The notes under the pieces are model-generated. The model had not been told where the DNA came from, searched no databases, and saw only the letters and a list, made by a program, of their open reading frames with translations. This document shows positions 50,456-58,919 of a DNA stretch of 64,000 bases, in pieces. The translations under genes were made by a program, and so were the position numbers. The DNA is taken from the NCBI GenBank assembly GCA_964410625.1, contig CAYPHY010000003.1:186001-250000 (forward strand), in the 5' to 3' direction. This stretch comes from CAYPHY01 sp964410625 (GTDB taxonomy: Bacteria; Chloroflexota; Anaerolineae; Promineifilales; Promineifilaceae). Every line of letters begins with the position of its first letter. Position 1 is the first letter of the stretch.

Positions 50456-53400
50456 CTAGCGCGTAAAAACAGGGAAGTAGAAGCGATAGGTCGCCGGATA
50501 GTACAGTCCATCACGCACGATGACATCAGTCACGCCGTCGGCAAGCACGGCCGTCGCCGGCAACCACACCCCATAGCGTAATGTTTGAGTCAGCGTCAAA
50601 GAGACCGAGATAGTTTCTCCTGGCGCTAAATTCCCCTGCCAATCCACTTGATGCTCTTGCAAGGTGACATCCCCTGTGTCGGCTTGCAATGTATCGGTGA
50701 GCGGATGGAGTCGTTGTGGCAAGTGGAGGGTGGCGCTGGCCGGGGCCGCGGCCGTCACCCCGCTATTTTCGACGCGCAGCGTGTAAGTCACGAAGCGCCA
50801 CGGGACGGGCTGCTCGTCACTGGCCGGTTGGTTGCTGGAGACAGCCAGCAACGCCGACCGGCTCAGATCGGGTGTGTTGACCCACACGGCCGTTGCCTTC
50901 TCAAACGTCCAGCCATGGTTCCCTTCCCAAATGGTCACGCTGTTGTCTAGCCGTGTGCCGTCGGCCGCATTGCGCCCCACGCGCACCTGATAGCTGATTT
51001 GCCGTTCCGCCCCCGGGGCCAGCGTCCCTTCCCAGCGCAGTTGTCGCGAACGTTCATGATACTTCGCCCCGCCGCGAATAGAGTCAGGCCGGATCGTCAC
51101 CCCTTCCGGCAGGGTGTTGGTGATCACCACCGGCACAGGCGCGGCCGATTCCATCGCCCGCAGCGTCAAGGTATAGGTAATCGTTTCCCCTGGTTGCGCC
51201 ATCCGCCGGTCGGCCGCCCAGGTGGAATCACCCACATCGCTTAACCAGCCGACAACCCCATTCATCGCCGCTTGTTGCTCCGCCTCGCCCATCTTCTCCA
51301 ACGGCACGCCCCAAAACACCGTCCGCCAACCAGCCTCCGCATCCTGGTTGACCAGACCAACGGCTGTTCCCTGGTCGCCCCAAAGGAAGGGCATTGTCCC
51401 TTGAGTTGGGACCAACCCATCGCTGAAATTTTGATAGCCGCCGTATTGCAAGGAGACCGGCCCGTTCAGCCGGCGGGGAAGGGCCAGTTGAGGGTTGGCA
51501 TAGAGCCTTGTCGAGGTGAGCGATTCGGTGTAGCTGAGTACGCCCAGGTACTCACGCGCCAATGGCGTTTCGTCGAAGTGGTAGAAGAGAAAGTCCTGGC
51601 TGCTGAGGAAGAGACGGCCGCCCCCATCCAGGTAACGCAACAAAGCCTCGTTCTCCGCCGCGGTGATCGGCTGGAACCAATCATAGCCAGTGTACCAGAG
51701 GACGAGATCATAGGCTTGCAGAAAAGCGGCCGGTGGGCTGCCACGCGCGATATTGCCCCAACCCGTCTCCCACACATCATAGCGTAGGTCGAGGGCGTCG
51801 AGCGCGGCCGTGTAGGCGGCCTCCTCGTTGAAGAAACGATCATCATCCACCAGCAAGATACGCCCCGGTGTTTTATGCTCAACCTCTAAAATAGCCCTCG
51901 TCCCCGTTCTGGCGGAATCGGCCGTCACTTGCAAATGATGCAGGGCGTCGGCCGCCGCGTCATCGGGAACCTCCAGACGCAAGACAGTCTGCGCCGATTG
52001 GCATGGCCCCAGCGTCAGCGTCGGTGTCAACAGCGAGCTGGCCCATTCCCCGCCCCTGGTCGAGATATGCAGCGTGTCGGTAATCGTTTCGCTCAAATTG
52101 CGTACCGTCAACGTATAGACCAGCGAATCGCCGCGCAAAGCGAAATCATCAATCTTGGTCGGTGACCATTGGATGCCGGAGCCAATACGTGGTGCAAACA
52201 ACGCCCCCATCAGCCGCTGCATCAGATTGGCCCGCGCATCCGCGCCGCTGACCCCTTCCAGGCCAAAGCCCAGATACGCCAGGCGATAGGGGAAGCAGTG
52301 GCTGGCTAATAGCCCGGCCGCTGTCCCATCGGGATAGGCGAATATCGGCTGTGTCAGCGAACCGGGGCGCGGCTCGCTTTTGTCCGGCGTCAATTGATTG
52401 TCGGCGCTATCCGGCCCGTTGAGGGATAGTGAAAACCCCTCGAACAGCTCGCCCACGCCGCGAATGGGCAAATCACTCTCATCTACCGACCCTTCCCCCA
52501 GATAGCGCCCCTGCAAATCATAGTGCCACCACCATTCCAGACCAATGGCGCTGCCGTCAAAGCTGCCGATGTCGTGGCCGCTGAGCAGCAAACGGCCGCC
52601 CGTCCCCAGATAGTCGGTGATCACGTTATTCGCCCCAATGTAGCCCGGCGAATCAATCGGCGCAGACCAGACGACGACATCATAGGCGGCCATTTCTTCC
52701 CCAGAGGGGGTATCGCTGAGCGGGTTGCGAATCCGGTGAATATCATAGTTGAGGCGATTGGCGGTCAGTGCCGCTTCGTAGTAAGGGATATAGGAGTCGT
52801 AATACCATTGACCCGAATCCACCAATAGCACCGCCGGGCCATTTTCCAATGCCACATTCAGTTCAACCTCGTCCCCCGCTGCCAATGTCACCGGCATCCG
52901 GCTTAGGCGATACCCTTTTTCCCGGATGGTCAGGATATAGCTTCCGGCTGGTAAATCGAGTTCAAACCGGCCGTCGCTTCCCGTCTGTACAGTGATTGGC
53001 CTGTTTTCAACCATGATCGTCGCCGCCAACGGCCGTCCGCCGCTTGCCTCTCTAACCACGCCTTGAATCCTTCCCCCAGGCAGCCTCTCTAGCGACAGCG
53101 GCCGCGTGGTTGTTTCCCCGCTACGAACGATGACATCGGTTATTTGCTGTGGCTTGTAACCAAAGGGCGCGGACTCGACGGTGTAACTTCCTGGTTTTAG
53201 CCAGGCGCTGTACTGCCCCTGCTCGTCGGTGGTAAACGCCACTGCTTCACCGGCAGCGGTGGTGATCGTCACTGGAACGGCCGCCAACGGCCGCCCCGCC
53301 GCGCGAACCGTCCCTTGTAATACCCCAGGGGATGCGGCCGAGGGGGGAAGGCGATTTTGTGCCTCGGCAACGGCCGCATAGCTATCTAATAATCCCCACC

Positions 53401-54841
53401 CCGCGTCATTATCGGGTGGGGAGGTTGCCAGCGATACGGCCGTTGTCGCCAGAATATCGGCCGCTTGTTCCTGGCTCAGCGCGGGGTTGGCGGACAGCAT
53501 CAACGCCAGCGTCCCCGCCACATGCGGCGTAGCCATTGATGTCCCATTGAACAGTTGATAAGCTGCGTTGGGATAGGCGGAGAGGACCCGCGCGCCGGGG
53601 GCGACCAGCAACGGCTTTTGTTCGGCCGTCACCAACGACGGCCCCCGTGACGAAAACCAGGTGATCGCGTTAACGTCATCGCTCGCGCCGACTGCCAATG
53701 TACCGGTATAACTGGCGGGGGCGTTGATACTAGAAGGGAGCGGGCCATTGTTGCCGGTGGCAAAGACGGAGATGATCCCTGCTGCCTGCAACACCTGCAC
53801 GTCGGGATAAAAAACCAGGCTTTGCCCATCCAGTCCCCAGGAGTTGTTGACCACATCAGGCGCCAGCGCGGGGTCCCCCGCCGGAGCCAGGAGCCATTGG
53901 AAGGCAGCGTGAACGGCGCTGTCATAGATAAACCCATTTGCGTCGGCGATGGCGACGGCGATCCACTGCGCACCAGGAGCGACGCCGATCCCGTTTTGGC
54001 CGACGGCCGTTCCCGCCACATGCGTCCCATGCCCATTTAGATCAAGCGGGATGGTCGAAGTGGGCAGCGAGGCGTTGAACCAGTTGCCGCTATGGTTGAT
54101 TGTCTCCCCCCGATTACCGCGATAGTTGGGCAATAGATCGGGATGTTGCCAATCTACGCCCGTATCTACAATGGCGACGGTGATCCCTGTGCCATCAACC
54201 CCCAGTCCATGCCACGCCTGCCGGGCGCGAACGCGCTCAATCCCCCAAACTTCTTCTCTTCCATCTATTCCATTGCCTGTCCATCCCTGATTAAAGCCAC
54301 CGTCAAAGGCGGCCGTTGTGCTTACCGTCTGGCTCAAAAAGGTGGGTTGCTGGTCAAAGAGGCGACGTTGTTGATCGGCCGCGATCAACCGCACATTGGG
54401 TTGTTGGGCAATGGCTTCCAGGGCGGCCGCATCCCCCGTGATCGCAATGGCGTTGATGATCCACAGCGACTGATAATCCCGCACCCTCCCTTCGCTCTGA
54501 AGCTTATCGAGCAAACGACGCAGCGACTGTTGGCTGGTTTCGGCCATGCCTTGCAGCCGATTGACTACCTCTGCTCGTCGTTCTATTCGCGCTATTGGTA
54601 GGGCTGTGGCGGAGAGATCGGCCGTTGCCTCCAAATAAGCGATAAAGCGCAGGGGAGCGTCTGGGTTGGATGATTGGGCAAGTTGCTGGGCTAGCTCAGG
54701 TGCGACTTTTGCACCATAGTCGTCGGCATCAGCAAGCGCGGTTGGTGAGCCCCACCCCAAAGCGGGCAGGCTTAATAAACAGAAAAGCGTCGTCACGGCC
54801 GTGACGACGCTTAGCAGGAGATAGCCGATGCGCGATTTCAA
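50456..54841 (-). CDS. Secreted S8 subtilisin-like peptidase with large C-terminal region
   Basis: A 1461-residue protein with a signal peptide (about 1-30), an inhibitor-like propeptide (about 60-160) and a subtilase domain. The catalytic triad is Asp 226 (IVDTGVDW), His 271 (NGHGTHVAG) and Ser 435 (GTSMATPHVAG), with Asn in VNNSWG as the oxyanion residue. Two carboxypeptidase-regulatory-like beta domains follow (LQGTVRAAGRPLAAVPVTI and IQGVVREASGGRPLAATIMV), then a long middle region, a repeat of ILLVDDDRFFNEEA-type (also VLLVDSGQWYYDSY), and two DUF11-like domains near the end. The last residues are YRFYFPVFTR. It probably degrades extracellular protein. Confidence 0.9.
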   Translation of the reverse strand: MKSRIGYLLLSVVTAVTTLFCLLSLPALGWGSPTALADADDYGAKVAPELAQQLAQSSNPDAPLRFIAYLEATADLSATALPIARIERRAEVVNRLQGMAETSQQSLRRLLDKLQSEGRVRDYQSLWIINAIAITGDAAALEAIAQQPNVRLIAADQQRRLFDQQPTFLSQTVSTTAAFDGGFNQGWTGNGIDGREEVWGIERVRARQAWHGLGVDGTGITVAIVDTGVDWQHPDLLPNYRGNRGETINHSGNWFNASLPTSTIPLDLNGHGTHVAGTAVGQNGIGVAPGAQWIAVAIADANGFIYDSAVHAAFQWLLAPAGDPALAPDVVNNSWGLDGQSLVFYPDVQVLQAAGIISVFATGNNGPLPSSINAPASYTGTLAVGASDDVNAITWFSSRGPSLVTAEQKPLLVAPGARVLSAYPNAAYQLFNGTSMATPHVAGTLALMLSANPALSQEQAADILATTAVSLATSPPDNDAGWGLLDSYAAVAEAQNRLPPSAASPGVLQGTVRAAGRPLAAVPVTITTAAGEAVAFTTDEQGQYSAWLKPGSYTVESAPFGYKPQQITDVIVRSGETTTRPLSLERLPGGRIQGVVREASGGRPLAATIMVENRPITVQTGSDGRFELDLPAGSYILTIREKGYRLSRMPVTLAAGDEVELNVALENGPAVLLVDSGQWYYDSYIPYYEAALTANRLNYDIHRIRNPLSDTPSGEEMAAYDVVVWSAPIDSPGYIGANNVITDYLGTGGRLLLSGHDIGSFDGSAIGLEWWWHYDLQGRYLGEGSVDESDLPIRGVGELFEGFSLSLNGPDSADNQLTPDKSEPRPGSLTQPIFAYPDGTAAGLLASHCFPYRLAYLGFGLEGVSGADARANLMQRLMGALFAPRIGSGIQWSPTKIDDFALRGDSLVYTLTVRNLSETITDTLHISTRGGEWASSLLTPTLTLGPCQSAQTVLRLEVPDDAAADALHHLQVTADSARTGTRAILEVEHKTPGRILLVDDDRFFNEEAAYTAALDALDLRYDVWETGWGNIARGSPPAAFLQAYDLVLWYTGYDWFQPITAAENEALLRYLDGGGRLFLSSQDFLFYHFDETPLAREYLGVLSYTESLTSTRLYANPQLALPRRLNGPVSLQYGGYQNFSDGLVPTQGTMPFLWGDQGTAVGLVNQDAEAGWRTVFWGVPLEKMGEAEQQAAMNGVVGWLSDVGDSTWAADRRMAQPGETITYTLTLRAMESAAPVPVVITNTLPEGVTIRPDSIRGGAKYHERSRQLRWEGTLAPGAERQISYQVRVGRNAADGTRLDNSVTIWEGNHGWTFEKATAVWVNTPDLSRSALLAVSSNQPASDEQPVPWRFVTYTLRVENSGVTAAAPASATLHLPQRLHPLTDTLQADTGDVTLQEHQVDWQGNLAPGETISVSLTLTQTLRYGVWLPATAVLADGVTDVIVRDGLYYPATYRFYFPVFTR

Positions 54842-54885
54842 GCCGCCTCGATCAACCTGAATAATTTAACTTTCAGCCTTATATA

Positions 54886-55052
54886 TTTTGACACGAATTT
54901 CACGAATAGCACGAATGATTACAACCTAAGTTCGTCAAGACTGACACAGCCAAGAATTTTCGTGGAATAAATGTTAATTCGCGTTCATTCGCGTAAATTC
55001 GATGCAAAGAGCGCACTTCCTCTTCGTGTCATTTGTGAAATTCGTGTCGAAA
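54886..55052. repeat. CACGAAT-family repeats, two types interleaved
   Basis: GACACGAATTTCACGAATAG (54888 on), a block of TTCGCGTTCATTCGCG (54975-55000) and TTCGTGTCATTTGTGAAATT (about 55015-55040). These fill the gap between the sufT-like gene and the subtilisin. No gene is seen in 54842-55059. Confidence 0.75.
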
Positions 55053-55059
55053 AGATCAA

Positions 55060-55365
55060 CTAGAACAACCCCCAGTCGCCCCCGGCCCCTTCTTCCATCA
55101 TCGATGGATCCCATAACTCGGTTCCAAGCTCCACTTCTGCCCCGTTCGGCATCACTTGTGATCCCACCAGGCGCACCTGCTCGATCAATTGTGGGCCATA
55201 GGGGCAGAAAGGCGTGGTCAGGATCATGGTGATCTTCGCCTTCTCTTCTTCCTCGTCAACGTCGAGATTGCGCACTAAACCTAACTCGACAATATTCAGG
55301 CCAATTTCTGGATCAATCACTGCTCGCAGTGATTCGAGCAATTCATCTTCTTTACTAGCAATCAT
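55060..55365 (-). CDS. MIP18/DUF59 iron-sulfur carrier-like protein (SufT-like)
   Basis: About 101 residues. The family motif DPEIGLNIVELGLVRNLDV is followed by an acidic stretch (DEEEEKAKI), then ITMILTTPFCPYGPQLIEQV with the single conserved Cys, and a tail VELGTELWDPSMMEEGAGG. DUF59 proteins (SufT, PaaD, MIP18) help with Fe-S assembly or transfer. It lies downstream of sufR on the minus strand and near the sufCBDSU operon, so a role in that pathway is likely. Gap to sufR is 119 bp. Confidence 0.85.
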   Translation of the reverse strand: MIASKEDELLESLRAVIDPEIGLNIVELGLVRNLDVDEEEEKAKITMILTTPFCPYGPQLIEQVRLVGSQVMPNGAEVELGTELWDPSMMEEGAGGDWGLF

Positions 55366-55484
55366 TTAACGCTTTCCTCATGAGTGGTAAGGCGAAGCTA
55401 TCCTAATAAAATAAACAACCTGCTTTTGCCTGGCAAAACTTAGCTGCGGTGGCTCCGTCCTACCTGTAACTTTTGTACCAGAGA

Positions 55485-56162
55485 TTACCCTAATGTAAGC
55501 TCCTTCTGGTCTGGTCTAAATGTAAATTCACAGCAGTTTTCGCCATCGAGCATACAGGTATGCTGCTGGATGGGCGTCTGCAACACATTGAGAATCAGCT
55601 CACGGTCGAAGTTGCAAACTTCCGTGTGCTGATTGCCAATGGAAATGTAAGGACAACTATACTCGACAAAGCGGTAGCCGTCACTCGTTTTTTCCCAGGA
55701 GGAGAGAAATCCCTCATCGGCCAACAGTCTCACCAGATAGTTTAGGCGCTCCTCAAATGGTAGATGCTCAAACTCCCCGCGATGCTCGTCCACAATTCGA
55801 TTGACCACGCCGCGAAAGATTTCGGACACGGCCGCTTCCGGCAGCTTGTCCTTCAACTCATCTAGCAAACGGCTGGTCAGGCGCACATAGCGTTTGGGAA
55901 ATAGCTCCTGTCCCTGTTCGCTAATGCTATAGACATAGTAGGGACGGCCGACCTTGCGCCGGACGCTGCTGGCCTCGATCAATCCATCAGCTTGTAATGC
56001 ATTCAGATGGTGGCGCACGGTAACGGGGGAGACATCGGCCGCTTCTGCCAAATCCTCAACAGTCGCCTGGTTAGACGACTTAATCGCATAGAGGATTACA
56101 TCGCGCGTGCTTTGTTTTTTGTTGCTTGTTACGTTTTTCACGGATAGAATGTTCCTGATCAA
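55485..56162 (-). CDS. sufR: SufR-like Fe-S-sensing repressor
   Basis: A 225-residue winged-helix protein. HTH region: TRDVILYAIKSSNQATVEDL, DVSPVTVRHHLNALQADGLI, then the wing KVGRPYYVYSISEQG, which is typical of SufR and DeoR/ArsR-related repressors. The C-terminal half has Cys 170, 183, 203, 210 and 211 (spacing C-X12-C-X19-C-X6-CC), fitting an Fe-S ligand set. It is divergent from sufC with a 440-bp intergenic region holding two strong promoters and a palindrome. In known SufR systems the cluster-bound form represses suf. Confidence 0.85.
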   Translation of the reverse strand: MIRNILSVKNVTSNKKQSTRDVILYAIKSSNQATVEDLAEAADVSPVTVRHHLNALQADGLIEASSVRRKVGRPYYVYSISEQGQELFPKRYVRLTSRLLDELKDKLPEAAVSEIFRGVVNRIVDEHRGEFEHLPFEERLNYLVRLLADEGFLSSWEKTSDGYRFVEYSCPYISIGNQHTEVCNFDRELILNVLQTPIQQHTCMLDGENCCEFTFRPDQKELTLG

Positions 56163-56388
56163 GGCAAGGGATAGACACTTGGGTTACGGGCAATTATTAA
56201 TAAGCGACAGATTAGATTATCATTCCGCAACGCCACATAAAATCCAAAATCCTTTATCCGCTTAAAATTCAAAAATTCATTACCTTGTTGAACAAAGTCT
56301 TGTTGAACAAATAGCCCTGTTTCTACGGCTATGTATCTTGGCGGCCCACAATGACACCTAGCTTACAGACTATTGGTGCATGATTGCA

Positions 56389-56416
56389 TTATAGCAGCCG
56401 GTAAACAGCCTGTCAA
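56389..56416 (-). promoter_or_regulatory. Predicted sufR promoter
   Basis: TTGACA (56416-56411) and TATAAT (56394-56389), both exact consensus, 16-bp spacer, on the minus strand. Transcription runs towards sufR, whose start is at 56162. Confidence 0.75.
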
Positions 56417-56428
56417 TTATTGCTATTT

Positions 56429-56446
56429 TTATCATAATTATGATAA
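56429..56446. promoter_or_regulatory. 18-bp perfect palindrome, candidate SufR operator
   Basis: TTATCATAATTATGATAA lies between the -35 boxes of the two divergent promoters. Two direct copies of AATTATTG flank it. The position would allow control of both genes. The known cyanobacterial SufR site has a different core (CAAC-N6-GTTG), so the match is by location. Confidence 0.65.
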
Positions 56447-56449
56447 TTA

Positions 56450-56478
56450 TTGACGTTGCCTAACCCCTATGCTATAAT
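56450..56478 (+). promoter_or_regulatory. Predicted suf operon promoter
   Basis: TTGACG (56450-56455) and TATAAT (56473-56478) with a 17-bp spacer on the plus strand. The leader is about 117 nt and contains a repeat of the GAGACTG family. Confidence 0.75.
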
Positions 56479-56509
56479 TCTGGACTGATAAAGAACGAAA
56501 GAGATCAAG

Positions 56510-56580
56510 AGACGAAGAGGCTGCGAGATTAAGAGAGCGCAAGAGTGCTAATCTCTGAGTCTCCCAGTCTCTACTCTCAT
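56510..56580. repeat. GAGACTGGGAGATT-family repeat in suf leader, inverted layout
   Basis: AGACGAAGAGGCTGCGAGA and the following units face AATCTCTGAGTCTCCCAGTC on the right. In the mRNA this would be a long hairpin 20 nt before sufC. Confidence 0.8.
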
Positions 56581-56602
56581 TTAAGAGGAGCGTTTACACC
56601 CA

Positions 56603-57388
56603 ATGACTGTTGCGTTAGAGATTAAGAACTTGCATGCCAACGTGGGCGATCAGCCCATTTTGAAAGGGATTGACTTGCTGGTGAAGCAGGGCGAAACCCA
56701 TGCGTTGATGGGGCCGAATGGCTCCGGCAAAAGCACATTGGCCTATACACTGGCCGGTCATCCATCTTATGAGCCGACGGCCGGACAGGTGATTTTTGAT
56801 GGCAAAGACTTGCTGGAAATGGAAGCCGACGAGCGTTCGCGTGCTGGTCTATTCCTGGCTTTCCAATACCCCATTGCCGTCCCCGGCGTGACCGTAGCAA
56901 AATTTTTGCGCCAGGCGATTAATTCGCGCCGTCAGGCCGAAAACCCAGACGATGCCGGTATTTCTATTCCCGAATTCCGCCGTTTGCTGAAAAACAAGAT
57001 GGATGTGCTGGATATTGACCAGCGCTTTGCCGGCCGTTACCTCAACGAAGGCTTCTCCGGTGGCGAAAAGAAGCGCGCCGAGATTTTGCAGATGGCGACG
57101 CTGGAACCGAAGATCGCTATTATGGATGAAACGGATTCAGGCCTGGACATTGACGCGCTGCGCGTGGTAGCCGAAGGCGCGAACCGTTTGCGCGAAACAA
57201 ACAACATGGGCGTGCTACTGATCACCCACTACCAGCGCATTTTGAACTACATCAAGCCCGATTACGTCCACATCATGCTCGACGGCCGCATCGTCGAAAG
57301 CGGCGGCCCCGAACTGGCGCTGGAACTGGAAGAGCGTGGCTACGACTGGGTTCGCGCTCGTCATGCGGAGACGGAAGGGACTGTCTAA
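56603..57388 (+). CDS. sufC: Fe-S cluster assembly ATPase SufC
   Basis: SufC is the ABC-type ATPase of the SufBCD scaffold. The 261-residue protein has Walker A ALMGPNGSGKSTLAYTLAGH, a SufC-type Q-loop FLAFQYPIAVPGV, signature FSGGEKKRAEILQ, and Walker B IAIMDETDSGLDIDAL, which carries the SufC-specific ETDSGLD. The C-terminus has GRIVESGGPELALELEERGYD. First gene of sufC-sufB-sufD-rhodanese-sufS-sufU. An AAGAGGAGCG stretch precedes the ATG. The next gene is 88 bp downstream across a TAATCGG repeat. Confidence 0.96.
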   Translation: MTVALEIKNLHANVGDQPILKGIDLLVKQGETHALMGPNGSGKSTLAYTLAGHPSYEPTAGQVIFDGKDLLEMEADERSRAGLFLAFQYPIAVPGVTVAKFLRQAINSRRQAENPDDAGISIPEFRRLLKNKMDVLDIDQRFAGRYLNEGFSGGEKKRAEILQMATLEPKIAIMDETDSGLDIDALRVVAEGANRLRETNNMGVLLITHYQRILNYIKPDYVHIMLDGRIVESGGPELALELEERGYDWVRARHAETEGTV

Positions 57389-57463
57389 TACGGTAATCAG
57401 TTATCAGTAATCGGTAATCAGTAAAGTCTGAATACCGAATACCGTTCACCGTTTACCGATTTG
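57389..57463. repeat. GTAATCAGTAATCGG-family repeat, inverted layout
   Basis: GGTAATCAGTTATCAGTAATC on the left, and CGAATACCGTTCACCGTTTA on the right; it fills the sufC-sufB spacer. Related to the units at 42779-42821. Confidence 0.8.
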
Positions 57464-57476
57464 AGGAGTTGTTCAC

Positions 57477-58919
57477 ATGGCTGATATTGCTGTACTTGAA
57501 CAAGAACTAACTGAAAATGAAATTCTAGCTGGGGTCAATCAGGACTATGCCAGCAAATATGGCTTTGCTGATGCTGAGGATTACGTCTTCAAGGCCGAAA
57601 AAGGGTTGAGCGAAGAGGTCGTGCGCTCAATCTCGACGATGAAAGGGGAGCCGGAATGGATGCTCGACCTACGCCTGAAGGCTTACCATCACTTCATGGA
57701 ACGGCCGATGCCCACCTGGGGCGCCGATCTCTCCGAGATCGACTTCGACAACATCTACTACTACATTAAGCCAACCGAGCGCCAGGAAGACTCCTGGGAG
57801 GATGTACCATCCTACATTAAAAACACTTTCGACAAGCTGGGTATCCCCGAAGCGGAGCAAAAGTTCCTCTCTGGTGTGGCGGCACAGTACGAGTCGGAGG
57901 TTGTTTACCACAACATCAAGAAGGACCTGGAAGAAAAGGGCGTGATCTTCCTCGGTATGGACGACGGCCTGGCGCAGTATCCTGACCTGGTAAAAGAGTA
58001 CTTTTCCACCGTCATTCCCCATAACGACAATAAATTTGCGGCGTTGAACACGGCCGTCTGGTCCGGCGGTAGCTTCATCTACGTCCCGCCCGGTGTCCAT
58101 GTCGAGATGCCCTTGCAGGCTTACTTCCGCATCAACGCCAAGAACGTGGGACAGTTTGAGCGCACGTTGATCATCGTTGACGAAGGGGCCTACGTCCACT
58201 ACGTCGAAGGCTGTACCGCGCCAATCTATACCTCCGATTCGTTGCACTCGGCCGTTGTCGAGATCATCGTCAAGAAGGGCGGCCGTTGCCGCTACACCAC
58301 CATCCAGAACTGGTCTACCAACGTCTATAACCTGGTGACGAAACGCGCCGTTGCCGAAGAACGGGCGACGATGGAGTGGGTGGACGGTAATCTTGGCTCG
58401 AAGGTGACGATGAAGTACCCCGCTGTTTACCTGATGGGCGAAGGGGCGCATGGGGAAATCCTCTCTATCGCCTTTGCCGGAAAGGGACAGCACCAGGATG
58501 CCGGTGGCAAGGTTGTCCATGTGGCGCCGAACACCACCAGCCGCATCATCTCCAAGTCCATCAGCAAGGATGGCGGCCGTTCTTCCTATCGTGGCCTGCT
58601 TAAGGTCAACGACAATGCCGAGGCCAGCAAGTCGAATGTGGTTTGCGACGCCTTGTTGTTGGATGAACACAGCCGTTCCGACACCTATCCCTACATTGAG
58701 ATTGATGCGCAGGATGTGACCGTCGGCCACGAAGCTTCGGTCAGCAAGGTTGGCGAGGAGCAGCTCTTCTACCTGATGAGCCGCGGTATCTCCGAAGAAA
58801 TGGCAAACACGATGATCGTCAATGGTTTTATCGAGCCATTGGTGAAGGAACTGCCGATGGAGTACGCCATTGAGATGAATCGCCTGATTCAATTGCAGAT
58901 GGAGGGTTCAATTGGCTAA
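57477..58919 (+). CDS. sufB: Fe-S cluster assembly scaffold SufB
   Basis: SufB is the beta-helix scaffold on which Fe-S clusters form, in complex with SufC and SufD. The 480-residue protein has the N-terminal YASKYGFADAEDYVFKAEKG, KGEPEWMLDLRLKAY, the segment SGGSFIYVPPGVHVEMPLQA, VHYVEGCTAP (Cys), VGEEQLFYLMSRGI and the C-terminal motif EYAIEMNRLIQLQMEGS. GAGGAG precedes the ATG. The stop overlaps the sufD TTG start by 8 bp. The long antisense open frame on its minus strand is a shadow. Confidence 0.96.
   Translation: MADIAVLEQELTENEILAGVNQDYASKYGFADAEDYVFKAEKGLSEEVVRSISTMKGEPEWMLDLRLKAYHHFMERPMPTWGADLSEIDFDNIYYYIKPTERQEDSWEDVPSYIKNTFDKLGIPEAEQKFLSGVAAQYESEVVYHNIKKDLEEKGVIFLGMDDGLAQYPDLVKEYFSTVIPHNDNKFAALNTAVWSGGSFIYVPPGVHVEMPLQAYFRINAKNVGQFERTLIIVDEGAYVHYVEGCTAPIYTSDSLHSAVVEIIVKKGGRCRYTTIQNWSTNVYNLVTKRAVAEERATMEWVDGNLGSKVTMKYPAVYLMGEGAHGEILSIAFAGKGQHQDAGGKVVHVAPNTTSRIISKSISKDGGRSSYRGLLKVNDNAEASKSNVVCDALLLDEHSRSDTYPYIEIDAQDVTVGHEASVSKVGEEQLFYLMSRGISEEMANTMIVNGFIEPLVKELPMEYAIEMNRLIQLQMEGSIG

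Noticed and set aside
57669..58892. 407-codon open frame on the minus strand inside sufB
   Set aside because: It is antisense to a fully conserved SufB; the protein has no recognisable motif and is a shadow of GC-rich codon use.
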